Below are positions 30,602-40,360 of a stretch of DNA of 64,000 bases, one piece after another. The stretch comes from Phenylobacterium immobile (ATCC 35973) (lineage in GTDB: Bacteria > Pseudomonadota > Alphaproteobacteria > Caulobacterales > Caulobacteraceae). Position numbers and translations under genes: made by a program. The notes beneath the pieces were generated by a model. It was not told the DNA's origin, made no database searches, and worked only from the letters and a program-made list of their open reading frames with translations. The stretch lies in NCBI RefSeq assembly GCF_001375595.1, contig NZ_CVJQ01000001.1, forward strand, positions 1,612,001-1,676,000, given 5' to 3'. How positions within the stretch are numbered: position 1 is the stretch's first letter; each line of letters begins with the position of its first letter.

Positions 30602-31351
30602 ATGATAAAGACCAAGTTGATGCTGGCCGCCGGGGTGGTCTCGCTGCTCTGCGCGGGCCCCACTGTCGCCCACGAACCTGCAGCCTACGCCGCTGTTGTC
30701 GCCGAAGGTAGCCGGCCTGACGCCGACAAGGCCCGCGACGCCGCCCGCAAGCCTGCTGAAATGCTGGCCTTCGCCAATGTCCATCCCGGCGAAGTTGTCG
30801 TCGAGTTGCTGCCTGGCGGGGGTTACTTCACCCGCCTGCTGTCCAAGGCGGTATCGCCCACGGGCAAGGTATTCGCCGTCGTGACAGCGCAGCAGGACAC
30901 GCCGGAAAAGCCCGCCGGGGTCCGCGCGATCGCCGCCGCGCCGGGCTACGCCAACGTATCCGTGCTTGTGGCCGATTTCCAGACCATGGCGCCGCCGCAG
31001 AAGGCTGATCTCGTCTGGACCTCGCAGAATTATCACGACCTGCATCTGACCCGCCTGAACCTCGACGTCGCCAAGGTGAATAAGGCGGTCTTCGATGCGC
31101 TGAAGCCGGGCGGACGCTACGTGATCGTGGACCATGCGGCGCCGGCGGGCACGGCGGTCGATGCAGCCAACACTGTCCATCGAATCGACCCCGCAGTCGT
31201 ACGCAAGGAAGTCGAAGCGGCGGGTTTCATTTTCGTGGCTGAAAGCGACGTTCTGCGCAATCCCGCAGATGACTACGCCAAGTCCGTTTTCGACCCGGCG
31301 CTTCGCGGTCACACCGACCAATTCGTGCTCAAATTCCGTAAGCCGGGCTAA
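30602..31351 (+). CDS. Exported class I SAM-dependent methyltransferase-like protein
   Basis: A 249-residue protein. ATG 30602 has a GGGAGG site and gives an N-terminal signal peptide (MIKTKLMLAAGVVSLLCAG...TVA, cleavage before HEP). The mature part has a methyltransferase-like fold: VVVELLPGGGYFTRLLS as motif I, then ADLVWTSQNYHDL and LKPGGRYVIVDHA. This matches the predicted exported methyltransferases of COG4798. How SAM would be available in the periplasm is unclear, so its catalytic role is open. Confidence 0.82.
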   Translation: MIKTKLMLAAGVVSLLCAGPTVAHEPAAYAAVVAEGSRPDADKARDAARKPAEMLAFANVHPGEVVVELLPGGGYFTRLLSKAVSPTGKVFAVVTAQQDTPEKPAGVRAIAAAPGYANVSVLVADFQTMAPPQKADLVWTSQNYHDLHLTRLNLDVAKVNKAVFDALKPGGRYVIVDHAAPAGTAVDAANTVHRIDPAVVRKEVEAAGFIFVAESDVLRNPADDYAKSVFDPALRGHTDQFVLKFRKPG

Positions 31352-31519
31352 GGCGCAACCGGACAAGTTTTGTGTTCAATTGCAACGCTCCAGGGGCGTA
31401 GTCGCGTAGGAGCCGGCGGGCTTATGGACATCCCTTCCACGGGGTGCGAAAAGCCCGCGAATTGAGTGGGGCCGGGCGCGCGTGCGAGTGGGTCGATGCG
31501 CGCGCTCGGTGATAGGTCG

Positions 31520-32767
31520 ATGGATTACGCAAAGGCGGGCTACCGGGACGCATTCTGCAATGCGCTGGAAGCTGTGCGCGGCGAAGGCCGCTATCGGGTG
31601 TTTGCCGATCTGAAGCGCCACCGCGGCGCCTTTCCGCACGCCACCTGGACGCGCGAAGACGGCACGACGGCGGACGTGGTCGTCTGGTGCTCGAACGACT
31701 ATCTGGGTCAGGGGCAAAACCCCGTCGTGCTTGACGCGATGAAGACGGCGATCGACGAGGCCGGATCGGGCTCGGGTGGCACGCGCAACATCTCCGGCAC
31801 TACCCACTACCATGTCGAGTTGGAGAACGAGCTCGCCGACTTGCACGGCAAGGAAGCCGCCTTGTTGTTCACCTCGGGCTATGTGTCGAACGAGGCGTCA
31901 CTGTCGACGCTCTACAAGATCCTACCCGGGCTGATCATCTTCTCCGACGCCCAGAACCACAATTCGATGATCTCGGGCATCCGCGCCGCCGGCCGCGAAC
32001 AGCGCCGTGTTTTCCGTCACAACGACCTGGCCCACCTCGAGGAGCTGCTGGCCGGCGCGCCGGCCCAGGCGCCGAAGCTGGTGGCGTTCGAAAGCGTCTA
32101 TTCGATGGACGGTGATATCGCTGACCTTCGTGCGACCGTCGACCTCGCCAAGAAGTACGGCGCCATGACCTACATCGATGAGGTCCATGCGGTCGGCATG
32201 TATGGCCCGCGTGGCGCCGGCGTGGCTGAACGCGACGGCGTCATGTCCGAGATCGATATCATCGAAGGCACTCTCGGCAAGGCGTTCGGCGTGATGGGCG
32301 GCTATATCGCCGCCGACGCTGTGATCGTTGACGCGATCCGCAGCTATGCCGACGGCTTCATCTTCACGACGTCCCTGCCGCCCGCGCTGGCGGCCGGAGC
32401 CGCGGCCTCAATCCGATATCTCAAAGAACATGACGAGGTCCGCCAGGCCCACCAGGCCCGCGCAGCGACCTTGAAGGCGCGGATGAAGGCGGCTGGTCTG
32501 CCGGTCATGGAGACCTCTGTCAGCCACATCGTGCCGCTGCTGGTGGGCGACGCGGTTCACTGCAAGATGGTCTCGGACTATTTGCTGAGCGACTTCGGGA
32601 TCTACGTCCAGCCGATCAATTACCCGACGGTCGCGCGGGGCACGGAGCGCCTGCGTTTCACGCCATCTCCGGCGCACGATGACAGGATGATGGATGACCT
32701 AATCCGTGCGCTGGAAGCCCTTTGGGCCCATTGCAACATCGCCCGTGTCGGCGGCGTCGCCGCGTAG
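31520..32767 (+). CDS. hemA: 5-aminolevulinate synthase
   Basis: A 415-residue PLP enzyme making aminolevulinate from glycine and succinyl-CoA, the Shemin route of alphaproteobacteria. Key segments: [32 protein letters not shown] (PLP-binding Asp) and the Schiff-base Lys in [11 protein letters not shown] 31520 ([12 protein letters not shown]) is the family start; the frame extends 18 codons upstream. The 168 bp before it hold no gene and should contain the promoter. Confidence 0.96.
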   Translation: MDYAKAGYRDAFCNALEAVRGEGRYRVFADLKRHRGAFPHATWTREDGTTADVVVWCSNDYLGQGQNPVVLDAMKTAIDEAGSGSGGTRNISGTTHYHVELENELADLHGKEAALLFTSGYVSNEASLSTLYKILPGLIIFSDAQNHNSMISGIRAAGREQRRVFRHNDLAHLEELLAGAPAQAPKLVAFESVYSMDGDIADLRATVDLAKKYGAMTYIDEVHAVGMYGPRGAGVAERDGVMSEIDIIEGTLGKAFGVMGGYIAADAVIVDAIRSYADGFIFTTSLPPALAAGAAASIRYLKEHDEVRQAHQARAATLKARMKAAGLPVMETSVSHIVPLLVGDAVHCKMVSDYLLSDFGIYVQPINYPTVARGTERLRFTPSPAHDDRMMDDLIRALEALWAHCNIARVGGVAA

Positions 32768-32784
32768 GGCGCTCTCGAAATTCC

Positions 32785-33438
32785 CTAGAACTCTACGTCG
32801 AGCTCTTCGACCTCATCGGGTTCGGTCAGGGCCAGCTCGGTCCATTCGCGCATGTAGGGCAAGGCGAGGATGCGGTCGCGGTAAGCGGCGCAAGCCCCAT
32901 CAAGGGCCACGTCGTAGGTCGCGAAGCGTGTGCAGACAGGCGCGTACATAGCGTCGGCTACGGTGAGTTCGCCGAAAAGGAACGGCCCCGCGGAGGCCTC
33001 CAGGCACTGCCGCCAGATGGCGGTGACCCGATCCACGTCGGATTGGGCGCCGGCCCAGACCTTGAAGCCCGGGTGATGCGCCTTCAGGTTCATCGGCAGG
33101 GCGGCGCGCAGGTTGGCGAAGCCGGAATGCATCTCGCCGCAGATGGCGCGACAGAAGGCCCGTTCCGCGGGATCAGCGGGCCATAGGCCCGCCTCCGGCA
33201 GTATCTCATTGAGATATTCAGCGATGGCCAGTGTGTCCCAGACGCGCACGCCCGCATTCGACAGGCACGGCGTCAGGAAGGATGGCGAGAGCAACAGAAG
33301 TTCAGCGCGCGCCGAGGCGTCGTCCAGCGGCACGGCGACGGTCTCGAACTCGAGCCCAGCGAACTTGCACAGCAACCAGCCCCGCAGGGACCAGGAAGAA
33401 TAGTTGCGGCTCGAGATGGTGAGCGCGGCCGTGGCCAT
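32785..33438 (-). CDS. Glutathione S-transferase family protein
   Basis: A 217-residue GST. The thioredoxin-like N-terminal domain has SRNYSSWSLRGWLL (likely catalytic Ser) and PSFLTPCL with the cis-Pro region. The all-helical C-terminal domain follows FLFGELTVADAMYAPV, a typical N-capping/hydrophobic staple motif. ATG 33438 is chosen; an upstream in-frame ATG at 33564 adds 42 unrelated residues. Substrate unknown. Confidence 0.88.
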   Translation of the reverse strand: MATAALTISSRNYSSWSLRGWLLCKFAGLEFETVAVPLDDASARAELLLLSPSFLTPCLSNAGVRVWDTLAIAEYLNEILPEAGLWPADPAERAFCRAICGEMHSGFANLRAALPMNLKAHHPGFKVWAGAQSDVDRVTAIWRQCLEASAGPFLFGELTVADAMYAPVCTRFATYDVALDGACAAYRDRILALPYMREWTELALTEPDEVEELDVEF

Positions 33439-33630
33439 GACTGTCGCGGTTCCCTTGGCCTTGGTATTGAGCCCTGAGGCTAGGGCCAACCGGCGCGTTA
33501 GGCGCGGCCTCGGTCTAAAGGGGTCAGAGCTTTCCCGCGCATGATGCAATTTTGGGCGCCGCATCTCCGTATGCGGCTCAGCGGGTCATGGCGCTGGCCG
33601 CGGCGAGCGGCTTAGCCGTGAGTTGCTGCG

Positions 33631-34848
33631 ATGCAGTATCGCGCCTACCAGGCCCATGCCGACTTGCTGGCCGCCGCCCGCCTGGCCGCGGACGTCGCCG
33701 GCATGTCGCTTGCTTTGACCCCACCCTGGTTTCGTCAGACCCCTGGCGTGGCCCAGGTGCGGGCGGGCTGGGAGATGCTGAGCCGGGCGGGCCTGACGCA
33801 TCGGCGCCCGGACTATGGCTTCACGACCATTCGCGTTGACGGTGAGGACCGGCCGGTCATTGAGGAGGTGGTGCTGAGCGCACCCTTCGGCGACCTCGTG
33901 CGCTTCGCCAAGGCCGGCGCGCCGGAGCAGCCCCGTGTGTTGGTTGTGGCGCCCCTGTCGGGCCACTTCGCGACCCTCCTGCGTGGCACGATTGAGACCT
34001 TGCTGCCCGACAATGATGTCTACATCACCGACTGGAAGAACGCCCGCGACGTACCGTTGTCGTCTGGCGTCTTCGGCTTCGACGATTATGTCGCCTATGT
34101 GATCGATTTCCTCGCGGCCATGGGTCCGGGCGGCCATCTGCTCGCCGTCTGCCAACCATGCGCCCATGCATTGGCCGCGGTGGCCTTGATGGCCGAAGAC
34201 GACCATCCGGCGACGCCAGCCTCCATGACCCTGATGGCTGGGCCAGTGGACACACGGATCAATCCCACCAGGGTCAACGAGCTCGCCGCGGCGCGGCCGC
34301 TTGAATGGTTCGAACGCGAGCTCATCGCCATAACGCCCGACCGCTACGCCGGAGCCGGACGCAAGGTCTATCCGGGCTTCATCCAGCTTTCCGCCTTCAT
34401 GCTGATGAACTTGCACCGTCATGTCAGCGGCCATGTCGACATGTACAGCCATCTGGCTGCCAGCCGAGAGGCGGAAGCCGAAAGCGCCAAGGTCTTCTAC
34501 GATGAGTATTTCGCGGTTCTGGATCTCACCGCCGAGTTCTATCTGGAGACTGTCGGCAGGATCTTCCAGCAGAATCAGTTGGCCAAGGGAGAGCTCACGG
34601 TCCGCAATCGCTTGGTTAATCCGGCGGCGATCCGCAAGACCGCGCTATTCACTGTTGAAGGCGAGCGTGACGACATCTGCGCCGTCGGCCAGACTGTGGC
34701 GGCCCATGATTTGTGCAGCGGAATCTACGCCAATCGCAAGCGGCACCACATGCAACCGGGCGTTGGCCACTACGGCGTCTTCTCCGGTCGCAAGTGGCAG
34801 AACCAAGTCTATCCGCTGGTGCGCAACATGATCTTGGCGACGAGCTGA
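33631..34848 (+). CDS. phaZ: Intracellular polyhydroxyalkanoate depolymerase
   Basis: A 405-residue alpha/beta hydrolase of the intracellular PHB depolymerase family. The Cys nucleophile lies in LAVCQPCAHA near residues 167-176, the acid Asp in VEGERDDIC near 345-353, and His in QPGVGHYGVF near 374-383. It mobilises stored polyester; the PHA synthase is 21 kb away in this window. The stop is 3 bp from the end of the convergent mucR-like gene. Confidence 0.93.
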   Translation: MQYRAYQAHADLLAAARLAADVAGMSLALTPPWFRQTPGVAQVRAGWEMLSRAGLTHRRPDYGFTTIRVDGEDRPVIEEVVLSAPFGDLVRFAKAGAPEQPRVLVVAPLSGHFATLLRGTIETLLPDNDVYITDWKNARDVPLSSGVFGFDDYVAYVIDFLAAMGPGGHLLAVCQPCAHALAAVALMAEDDHPATPASMTLMAGPVDTRINPTRVNELAAARPLEWFERELIAITPDRYAGAGRKVYPGFIQLSAFMLMNLHRHVSGHVDMYSHLAASREAEAESAKVFYDEYFAVLDLTAEFYLETVGRIFQQNQLAKGELTVRNRLVNPAAIRKTALFTVEGERDDICAVGQTVAAHDLCSGIYANRKRHHMQPGVGHYGVFSGRKWQNQVYPLVRNMILATS

Positions 34849-34851
34849 TAA

Positions 34852-35283
34852 CTATTTGCCGCGGCGGACGCCCCGGCCCAGCCCTATCTGCTTGGCGAAG
34901 TCGGAACGGCGCGCGGCATAGGCGGGTGCGACCATCGGATAGTCGGCGGGAAGTCCCCAGCGGCGGCGGTAATCGTCAGGGCTCATGTCGTAACGTGACC
35001 GTAGGTACCGCTTGAGCATCTTCAGTCGCTTACCGTCCTCGAGGCAGACGATGAAGTCGTGCTGAATGGACCGGCTGATTGGCACGGCTGGCTTCGGGCG
35101 CTCTTCTGGCGCCGGCGCGGCGTTCTGGGCGAGTGTCTCGAGCGCGCTATGAACCGTCCGGATCAAGTCTGGGATAGCCTCTGCGCCGATGGGATTGCGG
35201 GTGACGTAGGCCGCGACGATGTCAGCGCCCAGCCGGAGGAGTGATTCCCCCGCGCGTTCATTGCGATCGGCTTCGCCGCTCAT
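34852..35283 (-). CDS. MucR/Ros family transcriptional regulator
   Basis: A 143-residue DNA-binding protein. The family core IVCLEDGKRLKMLKRYLRSR and YDMSPDDYRRRWGLP lie at about residues 78-112. Only one of the two zinc-finger cysteines of Ros is kept, as in several MucR paralogs. MucR proteins act as global repressors binding AT-rich DNA; in Caulobacter they work with SciP/CtrA control. Its start faces glyA divergently. Confidence 0.92.
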   Translation of the reverse strand: MSGEADRNERAGESLLRLGADIVAAYVTRNPIGAEAIPDLIRTVHSALETLAQNAAPAPEERPKPAVPISRSIQHDFIVCLEDGKRLKMLKRYLRSRYDMSPDDYRRRWGLPADYPMVAPAYAARRSDFAKQIGLGRGVRRGK

Positions 35284-35443
35284 CGATATCCCCCTGGTGA
35301 CGCAATTGCGCTTCAGGAGATAACGCGTCGCAAAGGCGATTGGTTCCGACGACTGCGCTTTGAAACACCAGTCGTTGGATCGGCGCGCGCTTGCGAGTAA
35401 AGAACGCGCTTCCTGGCCCTGTCATTCTCCGAAAGGCGCTCCT

Positions 35444-36742
35444 TTGACCATTGAAGCCCAAACCAAGCCTGCCGCTACCGCCGACTTCTTCGCCCGCAGC
35501 GTGGCAGAGACCGATCCGGAGCTGGCCAAGGTTTTGGGTGGTGAACTCAAGCGTCAACAGGATCAGATTGAGCTGATCGCCTCAGAAAACATCGTCTCGC
35601 GCGCAGTCCTGGAGGCTCAGGGCTCGGTCCTGACAAATAAGTACGCCGAAGGTTATCCGGGCAAACGCTATTACGGAGGTTGCGAGGTCGTCGATATCGC
35701 CGAGACCCTGGCGATCGAGCGGGCCAAAGAGCTGTTCGGCTGCGACTTCGCCAACGTCCAGCCGCACTCCGGCAGCCAGGCGAATCAGGCGGTGTTCATG
35801 GCGACCATGACGCCGGGCGACACCTTCATGGGCATGAACCTGGCCGCCGGCGGGCACCTGACGCACGGCATGGCGATCAACCAGTCGGGCAAGTGGTTCC
35901 GACCCGTGGCCTATGGCGTGCGGCCGCAGGACCACCTGATCGACTACGACCAGGCTGAAGAAGTCGCCCTGGCGGAGAAGCCAAAGGTGATCATCGCAGG
36001 CGGCTCGGCCTATTCGCGCAAGATCGACTTCGCCCGGTTCCGCGAGATCGCCGACAAGGTCGACGCCATCCTGATGTGCGACATCGCCCACTATGCGGGC
36101 CTGGTGGCGGCCGGCGTCTACCCGAGCCCGTTCCCGCATGCTCACGTGGTGACGACGACGACGCACAAGACCCTGCGCGGCCCCCGCGGCGGCCTGATCA
36201 TGACCAATGACGCCAAGCTGGCGCGCAAGATCAACAGCGCGATCTTCCCCGGCCTCCAGGGCGGGCCGCTGATGCATGTGATCGCCGCCAAGGCCGTGGC
36301 CTTCGGCGAAGCGCTGAAGCCGGAGTTCAAGATCTATGCGCGCAACGTCATCGAGAACGCCCGCGCGCTGGCCGATTCGCTGCAGAGCGCCGGCTTCAAG
36401 ATCGTCTCCAACGGCACCGACAGCCACGTCATGCTTGTGGACCTGACGCCCAAACGGGTCACCGGCGCCGATGCGGAGATTGCGCTGGAGCGGGCTGGCA
36501 TCACCACAAATAAGAACGGCATTCCATTTGACCCGCTGCCGCCGGTGCAGACCTCGGGCCTGCGGGTCGGCTCGCCCGCAGGGACGACACGCGGCTTTAC
36601 GCCCACTGAATTCCGTCAAATCGGAACCTGGATCGGCGAGGTTCTGGACGGTGTGGCCGCGGGCGGCGACAATTCCGCCATCGAACAAAAGGTCCGCGGC
36701 GAAGTTCTGGCTATGACGGCGCGCTTTCCTATCTACAAATAG
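35444..36742 (+). CDS. glyA: Serine hydroxymethyltransferase
   Basis: A 432-residue PLP enzyme converting serine and tetrahydrofolate to glycine and methylene-THF. Features: [30 protein letters not shown], and the Schiff-base Lys in [17 protein letters not shown] 35444 follows a GAAAGG site and gives family length; ATG 35360 would add 28 residues. It heads a run glyA-nrdR-ribD-ribE-ribH-nusB-thiL on one strand. Confidence 0.95.
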   Translation: MTIEAQTKPAATADFFARSVAETDPELAKVLGGELKRQQDQIELIASENIVSRAVLEAQGSVLTNKYAEGYPGKRYYGGCEVVDIAETLAIERAKELFGCDFANVQPHSGSQANQAVFMATMTPGDTFMGMNLAAGGHLTHGMAINQSGKWFRPVAYGVRPQDHLIDYDQAEEVALAEKPKVIIAGGSAYSRKIDFARFREIADKVDAILMCDIAHYAGLVAAGVYPSPFPHAHVVTTTTHKTLRGPRGGLIMTNDAKLARKINSAIFPGLQGGPLMHVIAAKAVAFGEALKPEFKIYARNVIENARALADSLQSAGFKIVSNGTDSHVMLVDLTPKRVTGADAEIALERAGITTNKNGIPFDPLPPVQTSGLRVGSPAGTTRGFTPTEFRQIGTWIGEVLDGVAAGGDNSAIEQKVRGEVLAMTARFPIYK

Positions 36743-36770
36743 ATACGAAAGTCGCCTTGGGGGCCTGATC

Positions 36771-37238
36771 TTGCGTTGCCCGTTCTGCAACCACGCCGAA
36801 AGCCAGGTTAAGGACAGCCGTCCGTCGGAAGACGGCGCGGCTATTCGGCGGCGTCGCTCTTGCCCGGAATGCGGCGGCCGGTTCACGACCTTCGAGCGGG
36901 TGCAACTGCGCGAGCTTACGATCGTCAAGCGCTCGGGCCGACGCACGCCCTTTGATCGTGACAAGCTCGCCCGCTCGGTCTCCATCGCGATGCGCAAGCG
37001 GCCGATCGAGCCGGAGAGGGTGGAGCGGATGATCTCGACCATCGCTCGCGAGTTGGAAAGCATAGGCGAGACGGAGTTGCCGTCGTCGACCGTCGGCGAG
37101 TTGGTCATGAAGCAGCTGAAGGCCCTCGACGACGTGGCCTATGTTCGTTACGCCTCGGTCTATCGCGACTTCCGCGAGACCGAGGACTTTGCGCGGTTCT
37201 TGGGCGAGGAAGGCCTGAGCGAGCCCGAAGGACGTTAG
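36771..37238 (+). CDS. nrdR: Ribonucleotide reductase transcriptional repressor NrdR
   Basis: A 155-residue repressor of ribonucleotide reductase genes. An N-terminal zinc ribbon is formed by CPFC at 3-6 and CPEC at about 31-34, with FTTFERVQL. An ATP-cone follows ([19 protein letters not shown], about 52-70) that senses ATP/dATP. It starts with TTG 36771. The order glyA-nrdR-rib is common in alphaproteobacteria. Confidence 0.95.
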   Translation: MRCPFCNHAESQVKDSRPSEDGAAIRRRRSCPECGGRFTTFERVQLRELTIVKRSGRRTPFDRDKLARSVSIAMRKRPIEPERVERMISTIARELESIGETELPSSTVGELVMKQLKALDDVAYVRYASVYRDFRETEDFARFLGEEGLSEPEGR

Positions 37239-37241
37239 GCC

Positions 37242-37892
37242 GTGGGCCACGTCACTTTGAAGCTGGCGACTTCACTCGACGCGCGGATCGCGACGGCATC
37301 CGGCGAAAGCCGCTGGATCACCGGTGAGGCGGCGCGCGAAGCGGTCCATCGCCTCCGAGCCGACCACGATGCGGTCGTCATCGGCATCGAGACCGCACTC
37401 GCGGACGATCCTGAGCTCACCGTGCGCCTGGCTGGGCACAACGGACCCCAGCCGGCGCGAGTCATCCTGGACAGCCGACAACGCCTCAATCCGGAAAGTC
37501 GGCTCGCCCGAACCGCGCGCGACATTCCAACCTATGTGGTCGCTACCGGCGAGCCTGACGCCACGCTCGTAGCGCTGGGCGTCCGTGTCCTGACCGTGCG
37601 CGCTATTGGCGAGGACCGCCCGGAGTTGCAGGCTGTCGTTGACGCCTTGGCGGTCGAGGGCCTGGCCTGGCTGTTCGTCGAAGGCGGCGGGCAGGTCGCG
37701 GGCAGCTTCTTGCGCTGCGGACTGGTTGACGCCCTGGAGTGGTTTCGAGCCCCCTTGGTCATCGGCGGTGAAGGCCGGCCTGCCGTGGGCGCATTGGGGT
37801 TGAAGAGCCTGGCCTCCTCGCCGATATTTCATCGCACTTCAGTCGAGGTCTTGGGCGAAGATCTTTGGGAACGTTACAAAAAGGCAGGATGA
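37242..37892 (+). CDS. RibD C-terminal reductase domain only
   Basis: A 216-residue protein equal to the reductase half of RibD: LKLATSLDARIATASGESRW at the start, RADHDAVVIGIETALADDP, and LFVEGGGQVAGSFL. It reduces the ribosylamino-pyrimidine intermediate of riboflavin synthesis. Bifunctional RibD is about 360 residues with an N-terminal deaminase; here GTG 37242 lies 3 bp after nrdR, so no deaminase is encoded at this spot. A separate deaminase elsewhere is expected. Confidence 0.9.
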   Translation: MGHVTLKLATSLDARIATASGESRWITGEAAREAVHRLRADHDAVVIGIETALADDPELTVRLAGHNGPQPARVILDSRQRLNPESRLARTARDIPTYVVATGEPDATLVALGVRVLTVRAIGEDRPELQAVVDALAVEGLAWLFVEGGGQVAGSFLRCGLVDALEWFRAPLVIGGEGRPAVGALGLKSLASSPIFHRTSVEVLGEDLWERYKKAG

Positions 37893-38483
37893 ATGTTCAC
37901 CGGCATCATCACTGACGTCGGCCGTGTGCGCGCGATCCGTCAAACAGATCGCGACCGACGGTTCGAGGTCGAAACGGACTTCGATCTCAGCACCCTGGAT
38001 ATCGGGGCGTCGGTCAGCCATGCCGGTTGCTGCCTGACAATCGTCGAAAAGGGCGCGGGCTGGTTTGCAGTTGAGGTTTCTGGTGAAACCCTTTCAAAAA
38101 CTACACTTTCCAACTGGGAGGAAGGTGGCCGCGTAAATCTTGAGCGCGCCGCGCGCGTCGGCGACGAGTTGGGCGGACACATCGTCTCTGGACATGTTGA
38201 TGGCGTCGGCGAGGTGCTGTCAGTGGAGAGCGAAGGCGGCTCGCACCGCATCCGCATCCGCGCCCCGCAGCCTTTGCACCGCTACATCGCGCCGAAGGGC
38301 TCCATCACCGTCGAGGGCGTATCCCTGACGGTGAACGAGGTCGATGAAGACGTTTTCGGCGTGAACCTGATTCCGCACACCTGGGATGTGACCACGCTCG
38401 GAACGCTCGTTCCAGGCGCGCAGGTTAATCTGGAGATCGACATGCTCGCGCGCTATCTCGCCCGGTGGCGCGAAACGGCGTAG
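37893..38483 (+). CDS. ribE: Riboflavin synthase alpha chain
   Basis: A 196-residue enzyme dismutating two lumazines to riboflavin. Two lumazine-binding repeats are visible: [10 protein letters not shown]...[10 protein letters not shown] and [13 protein letters not shown]...VEGVSLTVN. The ATG follows the ribD stop with no gap. ribBA, usually between ribE and ribH, is missing. Confidence 0.96.
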   Translation: MFTGIITDVGRVRAIRQTDRDRRFEVETDFDLSTLDIGASVSHAGCCLTIVEKGAGWFAVEVSGETLSKTTLSNWEEGGRVNLERAARVGDELGGHIVSGHVDGVGEVLSVESEGGSHRIRIRAPQPLHRYIAPKGSITVEGVSLTVNEVDEDVFGVNLIPHTWDVTTLGTLVPGAQVNLEIDMLARYLARWRETA

Positions 38484-38521
38484 ACGAACGGCCGACCAAT
38501 CCCAAAATCAGGCGAGTTTCC

Positions 38522-38965
38522 ATGAGCGACGACAAGATCCGCATCCTGATCGTGGAGGCGCGCTTCTACTCCGATCTGGCCGACGCCCTGTTGCAAGGGG
38601 CTATCGACGTGCTGGCGGCCCACGGCGCCGAGTTCGACATTGTCACAGTGCCCGGCGCGCTCGAAATCCCCGGCGCCATCGCCATGGCTGCAGCCGGCGC
38701 CCAGCCCTACGACGGCTATGTCGGCCTGGGCGTGGTGATCCGCGGCGAGACCTACCACTTCGACGTGGTCTCCAACGAATCCGCCCGGGGCATCATGAAC
38801 CTCACCACGAGCCAGCAACTATGCATCGGCAATGGCGTGCTGACGGTCGAGGACGAAGAGCAGGCCTGGGCGCGGGCGCGCTCCAGCGAAGGCGACAAAG
38901 GCGGCGGGGCGGCCCGCGCGGCGCTCACCATGGTCGCGCTCAAGCAGCAATTGGCCCAGGCGTGA
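38522..38965 (+). CDS. ribH: 6,7-dimethyl-8-ribityllumazine synthase
   Basis: A 147-residue lumazine synthase, penultimate enzyme of riboflavin synthesis. Family segments: [42 protein letters not shown] (catalytic His) and [17 protein letters not shown] 38522 fits the family N-terminus. It overlaps nusB by GTGA. Confidence 0.96.
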   Translation: MSDDKIRILIVEARFYSDLADALLQGAIDVLAAHGAEFDIVTVPGALEIPGAIAMAAAGAQPYDGYVGLGVVIRGETYHFDVVSNESARGIMNLTTSQQLCIGNGVLTVEDEEQAWARARSSEGDKGGGAARAALTMVALKQQLAQA

Positions 38966-39423
38966 GCAGCGCCAACCAGGCCCGCACCGTCGCGCGTCTG
39001 GCGGCGGCGCAGGCGCTCTACCAGATGGAAGTCTCGAGCGTCGGCGTCGAGGCGGTTATCCGTGAGTTCAGCGACCACCGCTTCGATCGTGCGCTCTCGG
39101 GCGAGGAGGGCGAGGACGCGCCCCTGGCCGGCGCTGACGAACCCTTCTTCGCCGGCCTTGTGCGCGGCGTCGTAGCCAACCAGGCCAAGATCGATCAGGC
39201 GGTCATCAAGCGACTGGCTGAAAACTGGAAGCTCGACCGCATCGACGCGACGGTGCGCGCCATCCTGCGCGCCGGCGCCTTTGAGCTCATGAATCGTCCG
39301 GATGTGCCGACGGAGGTCGTGATCGACGAATATGTCGAGCTGACCAAGTCTTTCTTCGAAGGGCCCGAACCCGGCTTCGTTAACGGCGCCCTCGATGGCG
39401 TGGCCCGGGATGTCCGGCGCTGA
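38962..39423 (+). CDS. nusB: Transcription antitermination factor NusB
   Basis: A 153-residue all-helical NusB acting with NusE and boxA RNA in rRNA antitermination. Typical segments are [15 protein letters not shown] and [18 protein letters not shown] 38962 overlaps the ribH stop; thiL starts 14 bp before its end, so the three are coupled. Confidence 0.93.
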   Translation: MSSANQARTVARLAAAQALYQMEVSSVGVEAVIREFSDHRFDRALSGEEGEDAPLAGADEPFFAGLVRGVVANQAKIDQAVIKRLAENWKLDRIDATVRAILRAGAFELMNRPDVPTEVVIDEYVELTKSFFEGPEPGFVNGALDGVARDVRR

Positions 39424-40360
39424 GGACGACGACCTGGACCGTGAATTTGGCGAGATCGCCCGCCTGTTCCGGCCGCTCGCCCGCGGCGCGCCTGGCGCTT
39501 TCGATCTGAAGGACGACGCTGCGGTCATCAGCGGCCGGCCGGGTTACGACCTCGTCGTGACCAAGGACGCCATTGTTGAAGGCGTCCACTTTCCTGTGGG
39601 TGAAGACCCGGCCCTGGTTGCGCGCAAGCTCTTACGGGTGAACCTGTCCGACCTCGCGGCTAAGGGGGCTGAGCCCTTCGCCTGTTTCCTGGCGGTCGCC
39701 TGGCCGAAGGGATTTTCGGCCGCAGCGCGCGCCGCCTTCGCCAGCGGCTTTGGTGAGGATCTTAAACGTTACGATGTCGCCCTCATGGGCGGCGATACGG
39801 TCTCGACGTCCGGACCTCTAACGGCCAGCCTCACAGCGATGGGCTGGGTTCCTGAAGGCGGCATGGTGCGTCGTGGCGGCGCGCAGATCGGCGACCTTTT
39901 GATGGTGAGCGGAACGATCGGTGACGGCTTCCTCGGCCTGGCGGCGGCGCGCGGCGAAATCACCGACGACGGCTATCTGACCGGCCGCTACCGCCTGCCG
40001 ACGCCCCGGCTGGATCTCACAGAATCGCTGCGAGCGGACGCCCATGCGGCGGCGGATGTTTCCGACGGCCTGATCGCCGACGCAGGCCACATAGGCGAAG
40101 CCAGCGGCTTGGGCGTCCGGATCGATCTGGAAAGGACGCCCCTGTCGGCGGCCGCGCGGACTTGGCTTGCCGGTCAGTCGGACCGGGCCGCGGGCCTGCT
40201 CGCTCTGGCGTCCGGCGGCGATGACTATGAGATCGTCTGCGCTGGGCCTGTGACCCTCGAGGGCTTCACAGTGATCGGCGAGGTGATCGCGGCGGGGCGC
40301 GACGTTCGGCTTGATGGCGAGGCCATCGCAGTTGGCGCCGGCGGGTGGCGCCACCTCTAG
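39410..40360 (+). CDS. thiL: Thiamine-monophosphate kinase
   Basis: A 316-residue kinase making thiamine pyrophosphate. Motifs: [46 protein letters not shown] and [13 protein letters not shown] 39410 is chosen; GTG 39395 is possible. Its end overlaps the convergent retropepsin gene by 4 bp. Confidence 0.94.
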   Translation: MSGAEDDDLDREFGEIARLFRPLARGAPGAFDLKDDAAVISGRPGYDLVVTKDAIVEGVHFPVGEDPALVARKLLRVNLSDLAAKGAEPFACFLAVAWPKGFSAAARAAFASGFGEDLKRYDVALMGGDTVSTSGPLTASLTAMGWVPEGGMVRRGGAQIGDLLMVSGTIGDGFLGLAAARGEITDDGYLTGRYRLPTPRLDLTESLRADAHAAADVSDGLIADAGHIGEASGLGVRIDLERTPLSAAARTWLAGQSDRAAGLLALASGGDDYEIVCAGPVTLEGFTVIGEVIAAGRDVRLDGEAIAVGAGGWRHL

